Positions 51,822-60,632 of a DNA stretch of 64,000 bases are shown piece after piece. Every line of letters starts with the position of its first letter. Position 1 is the first letter of the stretch. Under the pieces are notes generated by a model. The model was not told where the DNA came from and searched no databases. It saw nothing but the letters and a program-made list of their open reading frames with translations. The translations under genes and the position numbers were made by a program. The stretch lies in NCBI GenBank assembly GCA_963794615.1, contig CAWCEP010000008.1, forward strand, positions 1 through 64,000, read 5' to 3'. This stretch comes from Chersky-840 sp963794615. Lineage in GTDB: Bacteria; Actinomycetota; Acidimicrobiia; Acidimicrobiales; UBA8190.

Positions 51822-53144
51822 ATGCCGTCACCATCCGGGCGCGACTCCGAGCTCGCGGTCCCTTCCATCGAGGAGATCGAGGATGCGCTCGTCGATGGGG
51901 ACCGGCCCCTGGCGTCGGGAACGGCGATCTCGGCCCTTCGACACCGGACCTTCCGCATCGTCTTCTTCGGCGCCTTCGCGTCCAACATCGGGACCTGGAT
52001 GCAGAACGTGGTCCTCGGCGCCTACGGGTACGACATCACGCATTCGAGCACGTTCGTCGGGGTGATCATCTTCGCCCAGCTCGGACCGGCCCTCCTCCTG
52101 GCCATGGTGGGCGGGCTCATCGCCGACAAAGTCGACCGCAAGAAGTTCCTGATCGTGCTATCGGTCGAACAGCTGGTCTTCTCCCTTGCCCTCGCCTGGG
52201 TGGTGAGAGCGCCCTCGCCCTCGCACGTCGTCCTCGTCCTGATGGTCGTCATGGTGGGGGTGGGGAGCGCCATGTTCGGGCCGGCGTACTCGGCCATCCT
52301 CCCCGGACTGGTGCGCCGCGCCGACCTGCCTGGTGCCATCTCCCTCAATTCGGCCCAGATGAACGCGTCACGGGTCGTCGGCCCGATCATCGGCGGTGTG
52401 GCGTACCACTACGTGGGGCCGGCGTGGGTCTTCGCCGGGAATGCCGCCACCTATCTCTTCGTCGTGGCCGCACTGATGGTGGTGTCGCTCCCCACGCTCG
52501 CCCCCGCGACCCAACACGCCAGCCGGTGGCGGGAATTGACCGCCGGGATCACCACGGCCCGCCAGGACCGGGTGGTGGGACGATGTCTGGTCACCGTGTT
52601 CGTGTTCTCACTGCTGGCGCTCGCATTCATCGGACAGATGCCGGTGGTGGCGGACCACAACCTGGGGATCGACCCGAAATCGGCCAACTACGGACTCCTC
52701 TACGCCTGCTTCGGCACCGGTGCTCTCATCGGGGCGATCTCGATCGGCACCGTGTTCGCCAGGACTTCCAAGGCGATGATCGTCCGGGTCTGCCTCGTCT
52801 GCTACGCGCTGGCGCTCACCGCCTTCGCGCTGCTACGGACCGCCCTGCCCGCATACTTCGTCGTGGCGGTGGTGGGGGCCTTCTACTTTGCGTTCATCAC
52901 GGCCCTGAACACCGTCCTCCAGACCCGCCTCGGCGACGCCGTGCGCGGGCGGGTCATGGCCCTCTGGATCATGGGGTTCGGAGGGACCGTAGCCCTGGGC
53001 AATTTGCTCATCGGCCCCGTCGTCGGTGCCGTCGGCATCACCGACGTCCTGCTCTTCGGCGCCGGCGTCGCCCTGGCGTTGGCGTGGTATGCGGACGTCC
53101 GAGTGCGCGACGCCCCCGAGGACCGGGTCGAGCTGCGTCGTTGA
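51822..53144 (+). CDS. MFS transporter (EntS / MFS_3-type)
   Basis: A 440-residue, 12-helix major-facilitator protein of the EntS/MFS_3 type. Visible landmarks are FRIVFFGAFASNIGTWMQNV, ALLLAMVGGLIADKVDRKKF (the loop 2-3 motif), ARQDRVVGRCLVTVFVFSLL, and TVLQTRLGDAVRGRVMALWI (the later loop motif). The N-terminal 40 residues are acidic and cytoplasmic. Export of a siderophore, drug or metabolite is possible; the substrate is unknown. It follows the sigma operon by 75 bases and may or may not be co-transcribed; no terminator was recognised between them. Confidence 0.9.
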   Translation: MPSPSGRDSELAVPSIEEIEDALVDGDRPLASGTAISALRHRTFRIVFFGAFASNIGTWMQNVVLGAYGYDITHSSTFVGVIIFAQLGPALLLAMVGGLIADKVDRKKFLIVLSVEQLVFSLALAWVVRAPSPSHVVLVLMVVMVGVGSAMFGPAYSAILPGLVRRADLPGAISLNSAQMNASRVVGPIIGGVAYHYVGPAWVFAGNAATYLFVVAALMVVSLPTLAPATQHASRWRELTAGITTARQDRVVGRCLVTVFVFSLLALAFIGQMPVVADHNLGIDPKSANYGLLYACFGTGALIGAISIGTVFARTSKAMIVRVCLVCYALALTAFALLRTALPAYFVVAVVGAFYFAFITALNTVLQTRLGDAVRGRVMALWIMGFGGTVALGNLLIGPVVGAVGITDVLLFGAGVALALAWYADVRVRDAPEDRVELRR

Positions 53145-53156
53145 GGCCGGCGCCCG

Positions 53157-54683
53157 TCAGGCCACGGACTCTTCGACCAGGACCGGCTCCGGCTGCAGCG
53201 GCTGGTCGTCGACAACCATCTCCTGCGACCCCGGCTGATGGCGCGAGGCCCGCACCAGCACGCCGGCCACCACGGCCGCACCGACGAGCAGTGCTGCGCT
53301 CACGGTGAAGGCCGTCGTGTAGCCGTGCACGGCGGCCGTCTGGGCGGCCGCGGCGGTGGTGGCATGGCTGGCGAGATAGCTGGCTGCGGCCGAAGCGGCC
53401 ACCGTGTTGAGCAGGGCCGTGCCGAGTGAGCCGCCGACCTGTTGCGTGGTGTTGACGAGGGCGCTGGCCACGCCGGCGTCCTTGGGCTCGACGCCGATCA
53501 ACGCCGTGCTGCTCATGGGGACGAACGTCATCCCCATGCCCAGGCTCACGAGGATCTCGGGTGCGAGGACGTGGACGACGTACGAGCTGTGCACCGTCAG
53601 TCCCGTGAACCCCACGAGGCCCCCGGCGGCCAGTGCCAAGCCGGTGATCATGAGGGCCCGGGGCCCGATCCGGGGCAGGAGCCGGCTGGCCAACCCGGCA
53701 CCGAGGATGATGCCCCCCGAGAAGGGCAGGAAGGCAAACCCGGTCTTGAGCGCCGAATAGTGCAGCGCCCCCTGGAAGAAGTACGTAAGGAACAAGAAGG
53801 TGCCCAACATCGCACTCCCGACCAGGAGCGATGCCAGGTACGAGCCGCCCCGGTTGCGATCGAGGAGCACTCGCATCGGGAGCAGGGGGTGCTGCGACCT
53901 GAGCTCGATGGCGGTGAAGGCGCCCATGAGCACCACCGCGCCGACGAGCAGCGCCAACGTGAGGGGCGCGGCCCAGCCGTGGGTGCCGGCCACGGTGAAG
54001 CCGTAGACGAGGAGGAACAGCGCGGCGGTCACCGTCACGGCGCCGGGGAGGTCGTACCCCGCCTTGGACTCGCCGCGACTCTCGCGAACGACCCGGCTGG
54101 CGGCGACGGCGGCGGCGAGCGCGATGGGCACGTTGATGAGCAGGGTCCAACGCCACGACGCCAGCTGGGTCAACGTCCCGCCCAGGACGAGCCCGATGGC
54201 GGCCCCGCCCCCGGCGATGGCGCCATAGACGCCGAAGGCGCGCGCTCGCTCGCGGGGCTCGGTGAACGTGACGGTGAGCAGTGACAGCGCGGCGGGCGCC
54301 ATCACGGCGGCGAATGCACCCTGCAGGGCGCGGGCCCCGAACAGCATGGCCGGGTTCTGGGCCAGCCCGGCCAGGGCGGAGGCGGCACCGAAGCCGAGCA
54401 GCCCGAGGATGAACATGCGGCGGCGCCCGAGATAGTCGGCGATCCGACCACCCAGGAGGAGCAGGCTGCCGAAGGCCAGCGTGTAGGCGCTCATCACCCA
54501 CTGGCGATCGGCGATCGAGATGTGCAGGGCCCGCTGGGCGGACGGCAGGGCCACGATCACCACCGAGGCGTCGAGCACGATCATCAGCTGGGTCACGGCG
54601 ATGACGGCCAGCGTCCAGTACCGCTTGGGGTCGGGGGCGTCGGTCTGGGGTGGGAGCGTCGGCATCAGGTCGGTCGTGGTCAC
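53157..54683 (-). CDS. DHA2-type MFS multidrug exporter
   Basis: A 508-residue, 14-helix drug:proton antiporter of the EmrB/QacA type. Motif A is LLLLGGRIADYLGRRRMFIL and motif C lies in GAIAGGGAAIGLVLGGTLTQ; MIVLDASVVIVALPSAQRAL is the first helix signature with its membrane aspartate. GTG 54683 follows AAGAGGTACCCA. It is transcribed from a near-consensus promoter (54809-54838) whose spacer contains a palindrome, divergently from a TetR regulator. This is the standard arrangement of a drug-inducible pump. Confidence 0.93.
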   Translation of the reverse strand: MTTTDLMPTLPPQTDAPDPKRYWTLAVIAVTQLMIVLDASVVIVALPSAQRALHISIADRQWVMSAYTLAFGSLLLLGGRIADYLGRRRMFILGLLGFGAASALAGLAQNPAMLFGARALQGAFAAVMAPAALSLLTVTFTEPRERARAFGVYGAIAGGGAAIGLVLGGTLTQLASWRWTLLINVPIALAAAVAASRVVRESRGESKAGYDLPGAVTVTAALFLLVYGFTVAGTHGWAAPLTLALLVGAVVLMGAFTAIELRSQHPLLPMRVLLDRNRGGSYLASLLVGSAMLGTFLFLTYFFQGALHYSALKTGFAFLPFSGGIILGAGLASRLLPRIGPRALMITGLALAAGGLVGFTGLTVHSSYVVHVLAPEILVSLGMGMTFVPMSSTALIGVEPKDAGVASALVNTTQQVGGSLGTALLNTVAASAAASYLASHATTAAAAQTAAVHGYTTAFTVSAALLVGAAVVAGVLVRASRHQPGSQEMVVDDQPLQPEPVLVEESVA

Positions 54684-54808
54684 TGGGTACCTCTTTTGCT
54701 GGTCTGGTGGAGCCGGGCGGGGCGGGGCGGGGCGTCGGACCGGGAAACTGGTCCTGGCCTCGGGGAGCCTGGGGGTCTACAATCGGAGCGAAGGTTCCGT
54801 TTTCATGT

Positions 54809-54838
54809 ACTATACGGAACGTGCGTTCCGCTTGTCAA
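54809..54838 (-). promoter_or_regulatory. Promoter of the DHA2 exporter with TetR operator in the spacer
   Basis: On the minus strand TTGACA and TATAGT are separated by 18 bases, close to the housekeeping consensus. The spacer holds a perfect 16-base palindrome (CGGAACG-TG-CGTTCCG on the plus strand, 54815-54830). A second TTCCGT half-site at 54795-54800 pairs with ACGGAA at 54814-54819. A TetR dimer bound here would block RNA polymerase. Confidence 0.75.
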
Positions 54839-54861
54839 CCAGATGTTGGGGGCCCAACGTC

Positions 54862-55500
54862 ATGACGACCACGAAGACCCAACCCGCCCCGGGCGGCGAG
54901 CCGGCGGCGACCGGCGAGGGGGCCGACGCCCCCGGGGCACGGCCCATGCGCGCCGACGCGGTCAAGAACCGGCAGAGGATCCTCGAGGCGGCCGAGGCGA
55001 TCTTCGCGTCAGAGGGCTTGTCGGTCCCGATCGACACCGTCGCCGAGCGGGCCGGGGTCGGGGTGGGCACCCTGTACCGCCACTTCCCCACCAAAGAGGC
55101 CCTGTTCCAGGCCATCGTGACCGCAAAGCTCGAGTACCTCCTCGACCTCGCCGAAGAGCGCGGCGGCGACGCCGATCCGGGCGAGGCACTCTTCTCCTTC
55201 CTGGCCGAGTTCGGCACCCAGGCGGCAGCCAAGCACGACCTGTTCGACGCCCTCAGCTCGGCCGGCATCGATCTCAAGTCCAGCTGCGCGGGGATGGTGG
55301 ACGACATGAAGCGGAGCATCGACCTGCTCCTGCAACGGGCCGTGGCCGCGAAGGCGGTGCGGTCCGACGTCTCGACCGACGAGATGATCGGCCTCGTCGT
55401 CGGGGCCTGCCAAATGGGGGACCACACCGGGCTCGACGACGCCAGCGTGCAGCGCATGGTGGCGATCGTCTGCGACGGGCTCCGCGCGCCCGTCCGCTAG
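54862..55500 (+). CDS. TetR-family transcriptional regulator
   Basis: A 212-residue repressor. The helix-turn-helix is AEAIFASEGLSVPIDTVAER plus AGVGVGTLYRHFPTKEALFQ, followed by a helical ligand domain with ALFSFLAEFGTQAAAKHDLF and DLKSSCAGMVDDMKRSIDLL, which resembles the C-terminal domain of SbtR-type TetR proteins. ATG 54862 places the DNA-binding domain after a disordered 30-residue tail. It is divergent from the DHA2 exporter and shares the 54.8 kb operator, so it probably represses both and responds to an exported drug. Confidence 0.93.
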   Translation: MTTTKTQPAPGGEPAATGEGADAPGARPMRADAVKNRQRILEAAEAIFASEGLSVPIDTVAERAGVGVGTLYRHFPTKEALFQAIVTAKLEYLLDLAEERGGDADPGEALFSFLAEFGTQAAAKHDLFDALSSAGIDLKSSCAGMVDDMKRSIDLLLQRAVAAKAVRSDVSTDEMIGLVVGACQMGDHTGLDDASVQRMVAIVCDGLRAPVR

Positions 55501-55544
55501 TACCGGCCCGGCAGACGCCGGGCCGGGTCGGCGATGATGCACCG

Positions 55545-56393
55545 ATGCCAGCCGTCGATCTCCCCGGGGTGACCCTTGCCTACGACGTCTTCGGCCCGAG
55601 CGACGGTGAGCCCGTCGTCCTCGTGTGCGGGCTCAGCCAACCCGCCGTCGGTTGGCACGTCGCCATGGTGCCCGCCCTGATCGAAGCCGGGTATCGGGTC
55701 GTCACCTTCGACAACCGCGGGGTGGCGCCGTCGTCGGCTCCACCCGCTCCCTACTCGATCGACGAGATGGTCGGTGACACCATCGGACTGCTCGACCATC
55801 TGGACCTCGACGCCGTCCACATCGCTGGTTACTCGATGGGCGGATGGATCGCCGAGACCCTCGCCCACCGCCAACCCCATCGGGTTCGGTCGGCGGTCTT
55901 CATCGGCAGTTGCAACATCGGGACCTCTTGGGAGAAGGCCATCACGACCGTCGAGCGCGACCTGGCCCGGCTCGACCACGAACTGCCCCCGTGGTTCAAC
56001 GCGGTCGAGACCATGCGCTATCTGCCCAACTCCGAGCTGCAACAGGACGACGTGGTCGACCTGTGGCTCTCACTGATCGGGGACCTCGAGCCGTGGCCGA
56101 ACCCGGGGCGCCTCGGGCAGTACGAAGCGGCCCTGGCCTGGTCCCTCGACGTCGAGCGGGCGAAGCGGTGGCCCGACATCTCGACACCGTGCTTGGTGCT
56201 CGCCTTCGAACACGACGTCGACTCCCCCCCGGCGCGAGCGCGCCAGGCGGCGGCGATGATCCCCGGCGCCCGCTTCGTCGAGGTGCCCGGGGCCAGTCAC
56301 CTCGGAGTCTTCACCCACTCCGACGCCGTGTCGGCCGCCATCGAGGACTTTCTGGGGGGCGCTACCCGAGGGGCGGGCCCACCTCGGCAATGA
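55545..56393 (+). CDS. Alpha/beta hydrolase
   Basis: A 282-residue alpha/beta-hydrolase-fold enzyme. The oxyanion region is VVLVCGLSQPAVGWHVAMVP (in place of HG), the strand-4 segment is VVTFDNRGVAPSSAPPAPYS, the nucleophile elbow is GYSMGGWIAETLA, the acid candidate is in CLVLAFEHDVDSPPARARQA, and the histidine is in GASHLGVFTHSDAV. It resembles the 3-oxoadipate enol-lactonase / non-heme peroxidase group common in actinobacteria. It follows the TetR gene by 44 bases and could be part of the same response. Its 3' end overlaps the convergent hemerythrin gene by 32 bases. Confidence 0.88.
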   Translation: MPAVDLPGVTLAYDVFGPSDGEPVVLVCGLSQPAVGWHVAMVPALIEAGYRVVTFDNRGVAPSSAPPAPYSIDEMVGDTIGLLDHLDLDAVHIAGYSMGGWIAETLAHRQPHRVRSAVFIGSCNIGTSWEKAITTVERDLARLDHELPPWFNAVETMRYLPNSELQQDDVVDLWLSLIGDLEPWPNPGRLGQYEAALAWSLDVERAKRWPDISTPCLVLAFEHDVDSPPARARQAAAMIPGARFVEVPGASHLGVFTHSDAVSAAIEDFLGGATRGAGPPRQ

Positions 56394-57027
56394 GGTTCTG
56401 GTAGGCCTGCTCCCCCATCGAGGTCCACATCTCGACGGCGGGCGGTGGCATGTGAGCCAACATCTGGTCGCGCTGATCCTGGCTCATTCGATCACGGATC
56501 AGCCCGAGAATGAGCCAGATCTTGTCGCCCGTGAAGCTCCCCATGGCATGCCCGGGAAGCGCTCCCCACTCCTCGAGCGACAGATGCTCCGAGGCCAGCG
56601 GGAGCACGTCGCGCTCCTCCTCGGCCAGATGCTGGCCGAGTTGTTCCCCCAGCACGCCAAGGGCGATGGCGGCGTCCTCTTGCGCTTGGGCGTTCCCACT
56701 CCCCCACGCGGCCAGCGCCGCGTCGGAACGTTGCACGAGTTCGACGACATCCTCGTGTTGCGACGCCATGTGGTCGAGCAGGTCAATCTGATCGGGGCAC
56801 CGCTCGCGCAGTAACGGGAAGACCAGTTGCTCTTCGCCTTCGTGGTGCACGTGGAGAAAATCGAGCACGTTGTCGAAGTAGTTCGAGATCAGCCCGACGC
56901 GTCCGTCGTCGGACGCCCCGACGGCCCGGATCAATCGGGGAGCGCTTCCAAGCGATTCCCGCAAGGCCTGGTGCACAGCCAGCATGTCGGTCGTGTCGGG
57001 ACGAGGGGCTTCGGACGGGCCGGTCAT
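56362..57027 (-). CDS. Hemerythrin HHE-domain protein
   Basis: A 221-residue protein with an N-terminal HHE cation-binding domain: MLAVHQALRESLGSAPRLIR, FLHVHHEGEEQLVFPLLRER, HMASQHEDVVELVQRSDAAL and GQHLAEEERDVLPLASEHLS supply the five His and two carboxylates expected of a di-iron site. A C-terminal extension (GDKIWLILGLIRDRMSQDQR...MWTSMGEQAYQNLIAEV) is often found in actinobacterial members. Such proteins sense or bind oxygen, nitric oxide or iron. ATG 57027 follows GGAGCTGCC. No regulatory partner is adjacent. Confidence 0.9.
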   Translation of the reverse strand: MTGPSEAPRPDTTDMLAVHQALRESLGSAPRLIRAVGASDDGRVGLISNYFDNVLDFLHVHHEGEEQLVFPLLRERCPDQIDLLDHMASQHEDVVELVQRSDAALAAWGSGNAQAQEDAAIALGVLGEQLGQHLAEEERDVLPLASEHLSLEEWGALPGHAMGSFTGDKIWLILGLIRDRMSQDQRDQMLAHMPPPAVEMWTSMGEQAYQNLIAEVGPPLG

Positions 57028-57347
57028 GGCAGCTCCAGTGTCTGGGACCGTTCTCGGTCGATCACACCGAGACTCTACGGACCAGCCGGACATGGTGCGG
57101 TACCGGTACCGGCCCTCGCGTCTTTCTCGTCCAGCTGCCTACCCTCACCCGATTCGTCCCGCCCTCTCAGGCGCGGGCTCACTGGGACGGCTGGGCCAGA
57201 TGACCCGTCCGCGGGCGTGGACCGGCGGCCAATGATCCCGGCGCCTCACCAATGAGGGCGGTTGGGGGTCAGATCGAGCCCCTGACCTGGTTCGATGCAC
57301 CCCGGGTCAAGGAGTGGGCCTCCGTTGTCGAAACCTTTCTGGAGCCC
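57028..57347. other. 320-bp stretch between the hemerythrin and GGDEF genes
   Basis: This is the divergent control region of the two genes. A 6-bp dyad (CTCGGT/ACCGAG near 57053-57072) lies upstream of the hemerythrin gene. No coding frame here is convincing; the frame upstream of 57348 is an extension of the GGDEF gene that lacks a ribosome site. Confidence 0.4.
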
Positions 57348-59300
57348 ATGGCCACGACGACTGCCAACCCGCTCGGCGGCGCAATTCAGCCAGCTGAAGA
57401 CGACTCGAGATCCGGCTTGGACCTCGACCCCGACCAGCGCGTCTCGAGGACGTCGACGCACCGGCATCCCGGGGTGCGACTGCTGCTCACCCTGGTGGTC
57501 CTGCTGCCCATGGTCGCCACCGGGATCCTGATCCTGTCGTCGGCCAATTCGGCGTGGCGGTTCCGCCAGAACGCCGAAGTCGTGGCCAATGACGCCACCG
57601 CGCTGCGGGTCGTCGCCAATGCCCGCGCTCAGATGAATTCGCTCGAGGTACCCCTGTCCGCGGTCTCCTACGCGGCCCAGATCGGCATCAGTGAGCCCGT
57701 CCTGAACTCGTTGCTCCACCCCGCTGTCCCCTTCACCACGCAGCTGGCGCAGGGCACGGCCACGATCGCGGGGTTCCCCACGTTCTCCTCGACAGCCACG
57801 ATGCGCGCCGACGTCCGCGAGCTGCAGGCGATGATCCCCGCCGTCGCCGCCAAGACCGTCACCTTCGCCGACGTGCACTCGTTCCTCGACAAGATGGCGA
57901 GCGACATCGACAACATCTGGTACCGCGACTTCAACCGGCTGCAAGCCGACGTCGCCTCGTGGCAGCCACCGGGGACGTTCGAGGTGCATGCCTCGGCGCT
58001 GCGCCAGACCTATGAGGCCTTCCTGGCCGGTGGTCACGAGATCGACGGTGCGATCTTCGTGCTCGAGGGCATCGGACCAGCCGACGCCAAACAGGAGCTC
58101 ATCCAGGCCGCCGGGGAGTACCAGATGGCCACGGGCGAATTCACCGGCCAGCTGAGCCCCAAGGCGGAGCAGGCCTGGCAGCACCTGCAGACCGATCCGT
58201 CGGACCGGGCCTTCGCGGCGACCATCAAGCAGGGGCTGAACGTCGCCCTCACCGGTGCCAAGCCACCCTTCGTCGGCAACCTCACCTTCGCAGGCTCGTC
58301 GATGGCCCCGGGCATCCACTACCTCGGGGACCTGAACAAGCTGGTGACGTCGGCCTCCCAGGACCTCAACGACACCGCACTGGCCCAGGCCGCCACCGCC
58401 ACCGGCCATCTCGTCGGCGAGCTCGTCTTCCTGGCGCTGCTGGCGCTGGTGGGCATCGGGGGGGTCGTCGTCGGAGGTCGGGTGCTGACCCGACCGCTCA
58501 AGAAGCTGGCCGCGGCCGCCCTGCAGGTGCACAGCGGGGAGTTCGACCTCGAGCGGCTGCCCGATGCCGGTCCCCGTGAGGTCGTGACCACCACCGCCGC
58601 ATTCAACGACATGGCGCTCACCTTGAAGGCGGTCGAGGCCAAGGCCGTGGCGCTGGCCGCCGAGGACCTCTCCGATCCCGAACTGCTCATCCCCCTGCCG
58701 GGTCGGACGGGCCACGCCTTGCAGGCATCGGTGGACACCCTCGCCGTCAGGATCCGGGAGCGGGAGCTCCAGCGCCAGCTGCTGCACGAGGCGGCCACCC
58801 ACGACTCGCTCACCGGGCTGTTGAACCGCGCCGCGGTGTTCGAGTTCCTCACCCACGACGTGAGCCGGCGCCGTGAGGCGGGCGAGACCGTGGCGGTGCT
58901 GTTCATCGACCTCGACGGGCTGAAGCCGCTGAACGACACCTACGGGCACGAGGTGGGCGACACCGCCATCCTCGCCACCGGCATGGCGCTGATGCAGGCC
59001 ACCAACGAGTGCGACGTGGTCGGCCGTCTCGGCGGCGACGAGTTCCTCGTCGTGCTGTGCCACGAGCACAGCTGCAACGGCGACACCGTCGTGGAGCGGA
59101 TCCGCGACAGCGTGTCGCAGTGCCGGATCCCGGTCCAGGACGTGCTGGTGCCGCTCGAGGCGAGCGTGGGCGTGGCGCTGACCCAGTGCGACGGCGACAC
59201 CGACCCGATGCTGCTCGTACGCCAGGCCGACGAGGCCATGTACGAGGCGAAGAAGACGGCCCGGGCCATCCGGGACCGCTTCACCGCCGCCAACAGCTGA
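57348..59300 (+). CDS. Membrane diguanylate cyclase (GGDEF) with extracytoplasmic sensor
   Basis: A 650-residue protein. ATG 57348 follows GGAGCCC. Transmembrane helix 1 is about 44-66 (GVRLLLTLVVLLPMVATGIL), then a long helical extracytoplasmic sensor (about 70-370), helix 2 about 375-400 (LVFLALLALVGIGGVVVGGR), a HAMP-like linker (TRPLKKLAAAALQVHSGEFD), and the GGDEF domain with DLDGLKPLNDTYGHEVGDTA and GRLGGDEFLVVLC. The I-site position is NECD, so product inhibition is probably lost. It would convert an external signal to c-di-GMP. The sensor resembles no specific known family. Confidence 0.9.
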   Translation: MATTTANPLGGAIQPAEDDSRSGLDLDPDQRVSRTSTHRHPGVRLLLTLVVLLPMVATGILILSSANSAWRFRQNAEVVANDATALRVVANARAQMNSLEVPLSAVSYAAQIGISEPVLNSLLHPAVPFTTQLAQGTATIAGFPTFSSTATMRADVRELQAMIPAVAAKTVTFADVHSFLDKMASDIDNIWYRDFNRLQADVASWQPPGTFEVHASALRQTYEAFLAGGHEIDGAIFVLEGIGPADAKQELIQAAGEYQMATGEFTGQLSPKAEQAWQHLQTDPSDRAFAATIKQGLNVALTGAKPPFVGNLTFAGSSMAPGIHYLGDLNKLVTSASQDLNDTALAQAATATGHLVGELVFLALLALVGIGGVVVGGRVLTRPLKKLAAAALQVHSGEFDLERLPDAGPREVVTTTAAFNDMALTLKAVEAKAVALAAEDLSDPELLIPLPGRTGHALQASVDTLAVRIRERELQRQLLHEAATHDSLTGLLNRAAVFEFLTHDVSRRREAGETVAVLFIDLDGLKPLNDTYGHEVGDTAILATGMALMQATNECDVVGRLGGDEFLVVLCHEHSCNGDTVVERIRDSVSQCRIPVQDVLVPLEASVGVALTQCDGDTDPMLLVRQADEAMYEAKKTARAIRDRFTAANS

Positions 59301-59320
59301 CCCGTCGCCGGTGGCGCTCC

Positions 59321-60058
59321 TCAGTGCCAGCAGGCGTCGGCCCCGGTGCTGTCCCTGCGGACCTCGATCCCCTCGAAGTCGGCCAGCGTGCTGATGCGGA
59401 ACTGCTCGTCGCGTGCGCTCGCCCGTTGCCATCTGCTGTTCCCGGGCCGAGTAGTACCGCTCGCGGCCGTAACCGTCCCGGCGGGCGCGTAGCTCGCCAC
59501 CAGGACGCGCCTCGGGGACGAGCTCGTTGTTGGCCTCGCTGTAGTGCGGCGTCAGCCCGGCGATGCACAGGGCGTCACCGGGCGCCAACTCGGCCGGGGA
59601 CCACGACAACGCCGCCACCACGTCAGGGAGCACCACGCCCCGGTCGTCGGTCGGCAGCAGCTCGTCGACCCCGGTTGCGAACCAGACGCACCCCGATGTG
59701 GTGGAGCACTCGTCGATGGCGACCAGCACCGACATCACCCGCGAGGCCCCCGGATAGGCAGCCAGGTCCTGATGGGGACTGAACCCCGCCCCTCCGGGCT
59801 GCTTGTAGTTGATCTTGTCCTTGAAGCCGGTCACCCCGACTCCGAGCGCGGTTGCCGCCACCGCCGCCAGCGGCCCGCGGGCCAGCCCGCGAACCCGGGG
59901 TGACAGGCCGAGACGTTCTCGGTCCGGCAGATGGCCTCTCCCCGGGTCGTGCGCTCCGCGTACTGCCCCCAACGGTGGCTCCCCGCCGGCCACGCCTCGA
60001 CGTCGGTCGTCCACGCCTGCATGGCCACGAGGTCGTCGCCGGTGACGACGGCGCGCAC
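59321..60058 (-). CDS. PhyH-type Fe(II)/2-oxoglutarate dioxygenase (PhnY/TmpA-like), frameshifted
   Basis: The start is GTG 60058 (MRAVVTGDDLVAMQAWTTDV). Frames joined in order give AERTTRGEAICRTENVSACH, GVGVTGFKDKINYKQPGGAG, FSPHQDLAAYPGASRVMSVL (HxD metal motif), SGCVWFATGVDELLPTDDRG, LCIAGLTPHYSEANN (distal His), RRVLVASYAPA and DGYGRERYYSAREQQMA, ending EQFRISTLADFEGIEVRRDS...CWH at 59321. About four indels interrupt it. The PHYSEANN...RRVLVASY pattern matches dioxygenases that hydroxylate the alpha carbon of alkylphosphonates (PhnY/TmpA type). It is the last gene of the 59-63 kb unit and follows the HD gene by 18 bases. Confidence 0.75.
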
Positions 60059-60076
60059 CGACGGGCGACACGGCGC

Positions 60077-60632
60077 TCACGTCGGCTGCGCTCCCGCCGG
60101 CGGCAGAGCCCCGGACCTCGCCGCCACGGCTCGGAGCACCGGCACCCAGGCGTCGAGGGTCGCCACGGGCGCACCCGGCACCTTGGCGGCGTCGTCGGCG
60201 CGGCGCAGTGCCACGGCGTCAGCGGCGTAGGGAGACGACAGGAACGACGACAGCTCGTCGGTCCCGAGTGCTCCTCCTTGGACGGCGAGGGTGCGCGTGC
60301 TCTCGGGCGAGAGCCGCGACCGGTACGAGCCGTCGGTGGCGACGAGGTAGCGCTTGGCGGGCACGTGCGCCTCGACCAGACCCGCCACCCGGTCGCCGAG
60401 GAGGTCCCGGATCCGTTCGGCGCCCAAGCCACCCGTGGTCCTCGTCGGGCCCGAAGCGGTGGCCGATGTCGTGGACCAGCCCGGCCAGCTGCAGCTCGGG
60501 GTCGTCGGGACGGGTGCGGGCCAGCTCGAACGCGCACTGCAGGCCATGGTCGAGCTCGCTCAGCCCCTCGGTCTCCTCCGAGGGCTCCGATGCCATCGAG
60601 GCGAGCAGCGCCAGGAGCTCGGGAAGCGTCAC
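60077..60632 (-). CDS. HD-domain oxygenase, PhnZ/TmpB-like, one frameshift
   Basis: GTG 60632 overlaps the stop of the upstream hydrolase gene (GTGA). The protein reads TLPELLALLASMASEPSEE, LSELDHGLQCAFELARTRPD, LAGLVHDIGHRFGPDEDHG, then, after a frame change near 60430, AERIRDLLGDRVAGLVEAHV, PAKRYLVATDGSYRSRLSP, TLAVQGGALG and ALRRADDAAKVPGAP. The HD motif (LVHDIGH), HVPAKRYL (His and Lys) and RRADD are the expected di-iron ligands and substrate residues of PhnZ-type mixed-valent oxygenases, which cleave the C-P bond of alpha-hydroxyphosphonates. The Tyr/Glu pair of true PhnZ near the N-terminus is not obvious, so the substrate may differ. About 185 residues. Confidence 0.72.

Noticed and set aside
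57246..60080. 944-residue minus-strand open frame
   Set aside because: Most of it is the antisense of the membrane GGDEF gene with Arg/Gly/His-rich composition. Only its first part (after 59300) overlaps real PhyH coding sequence.
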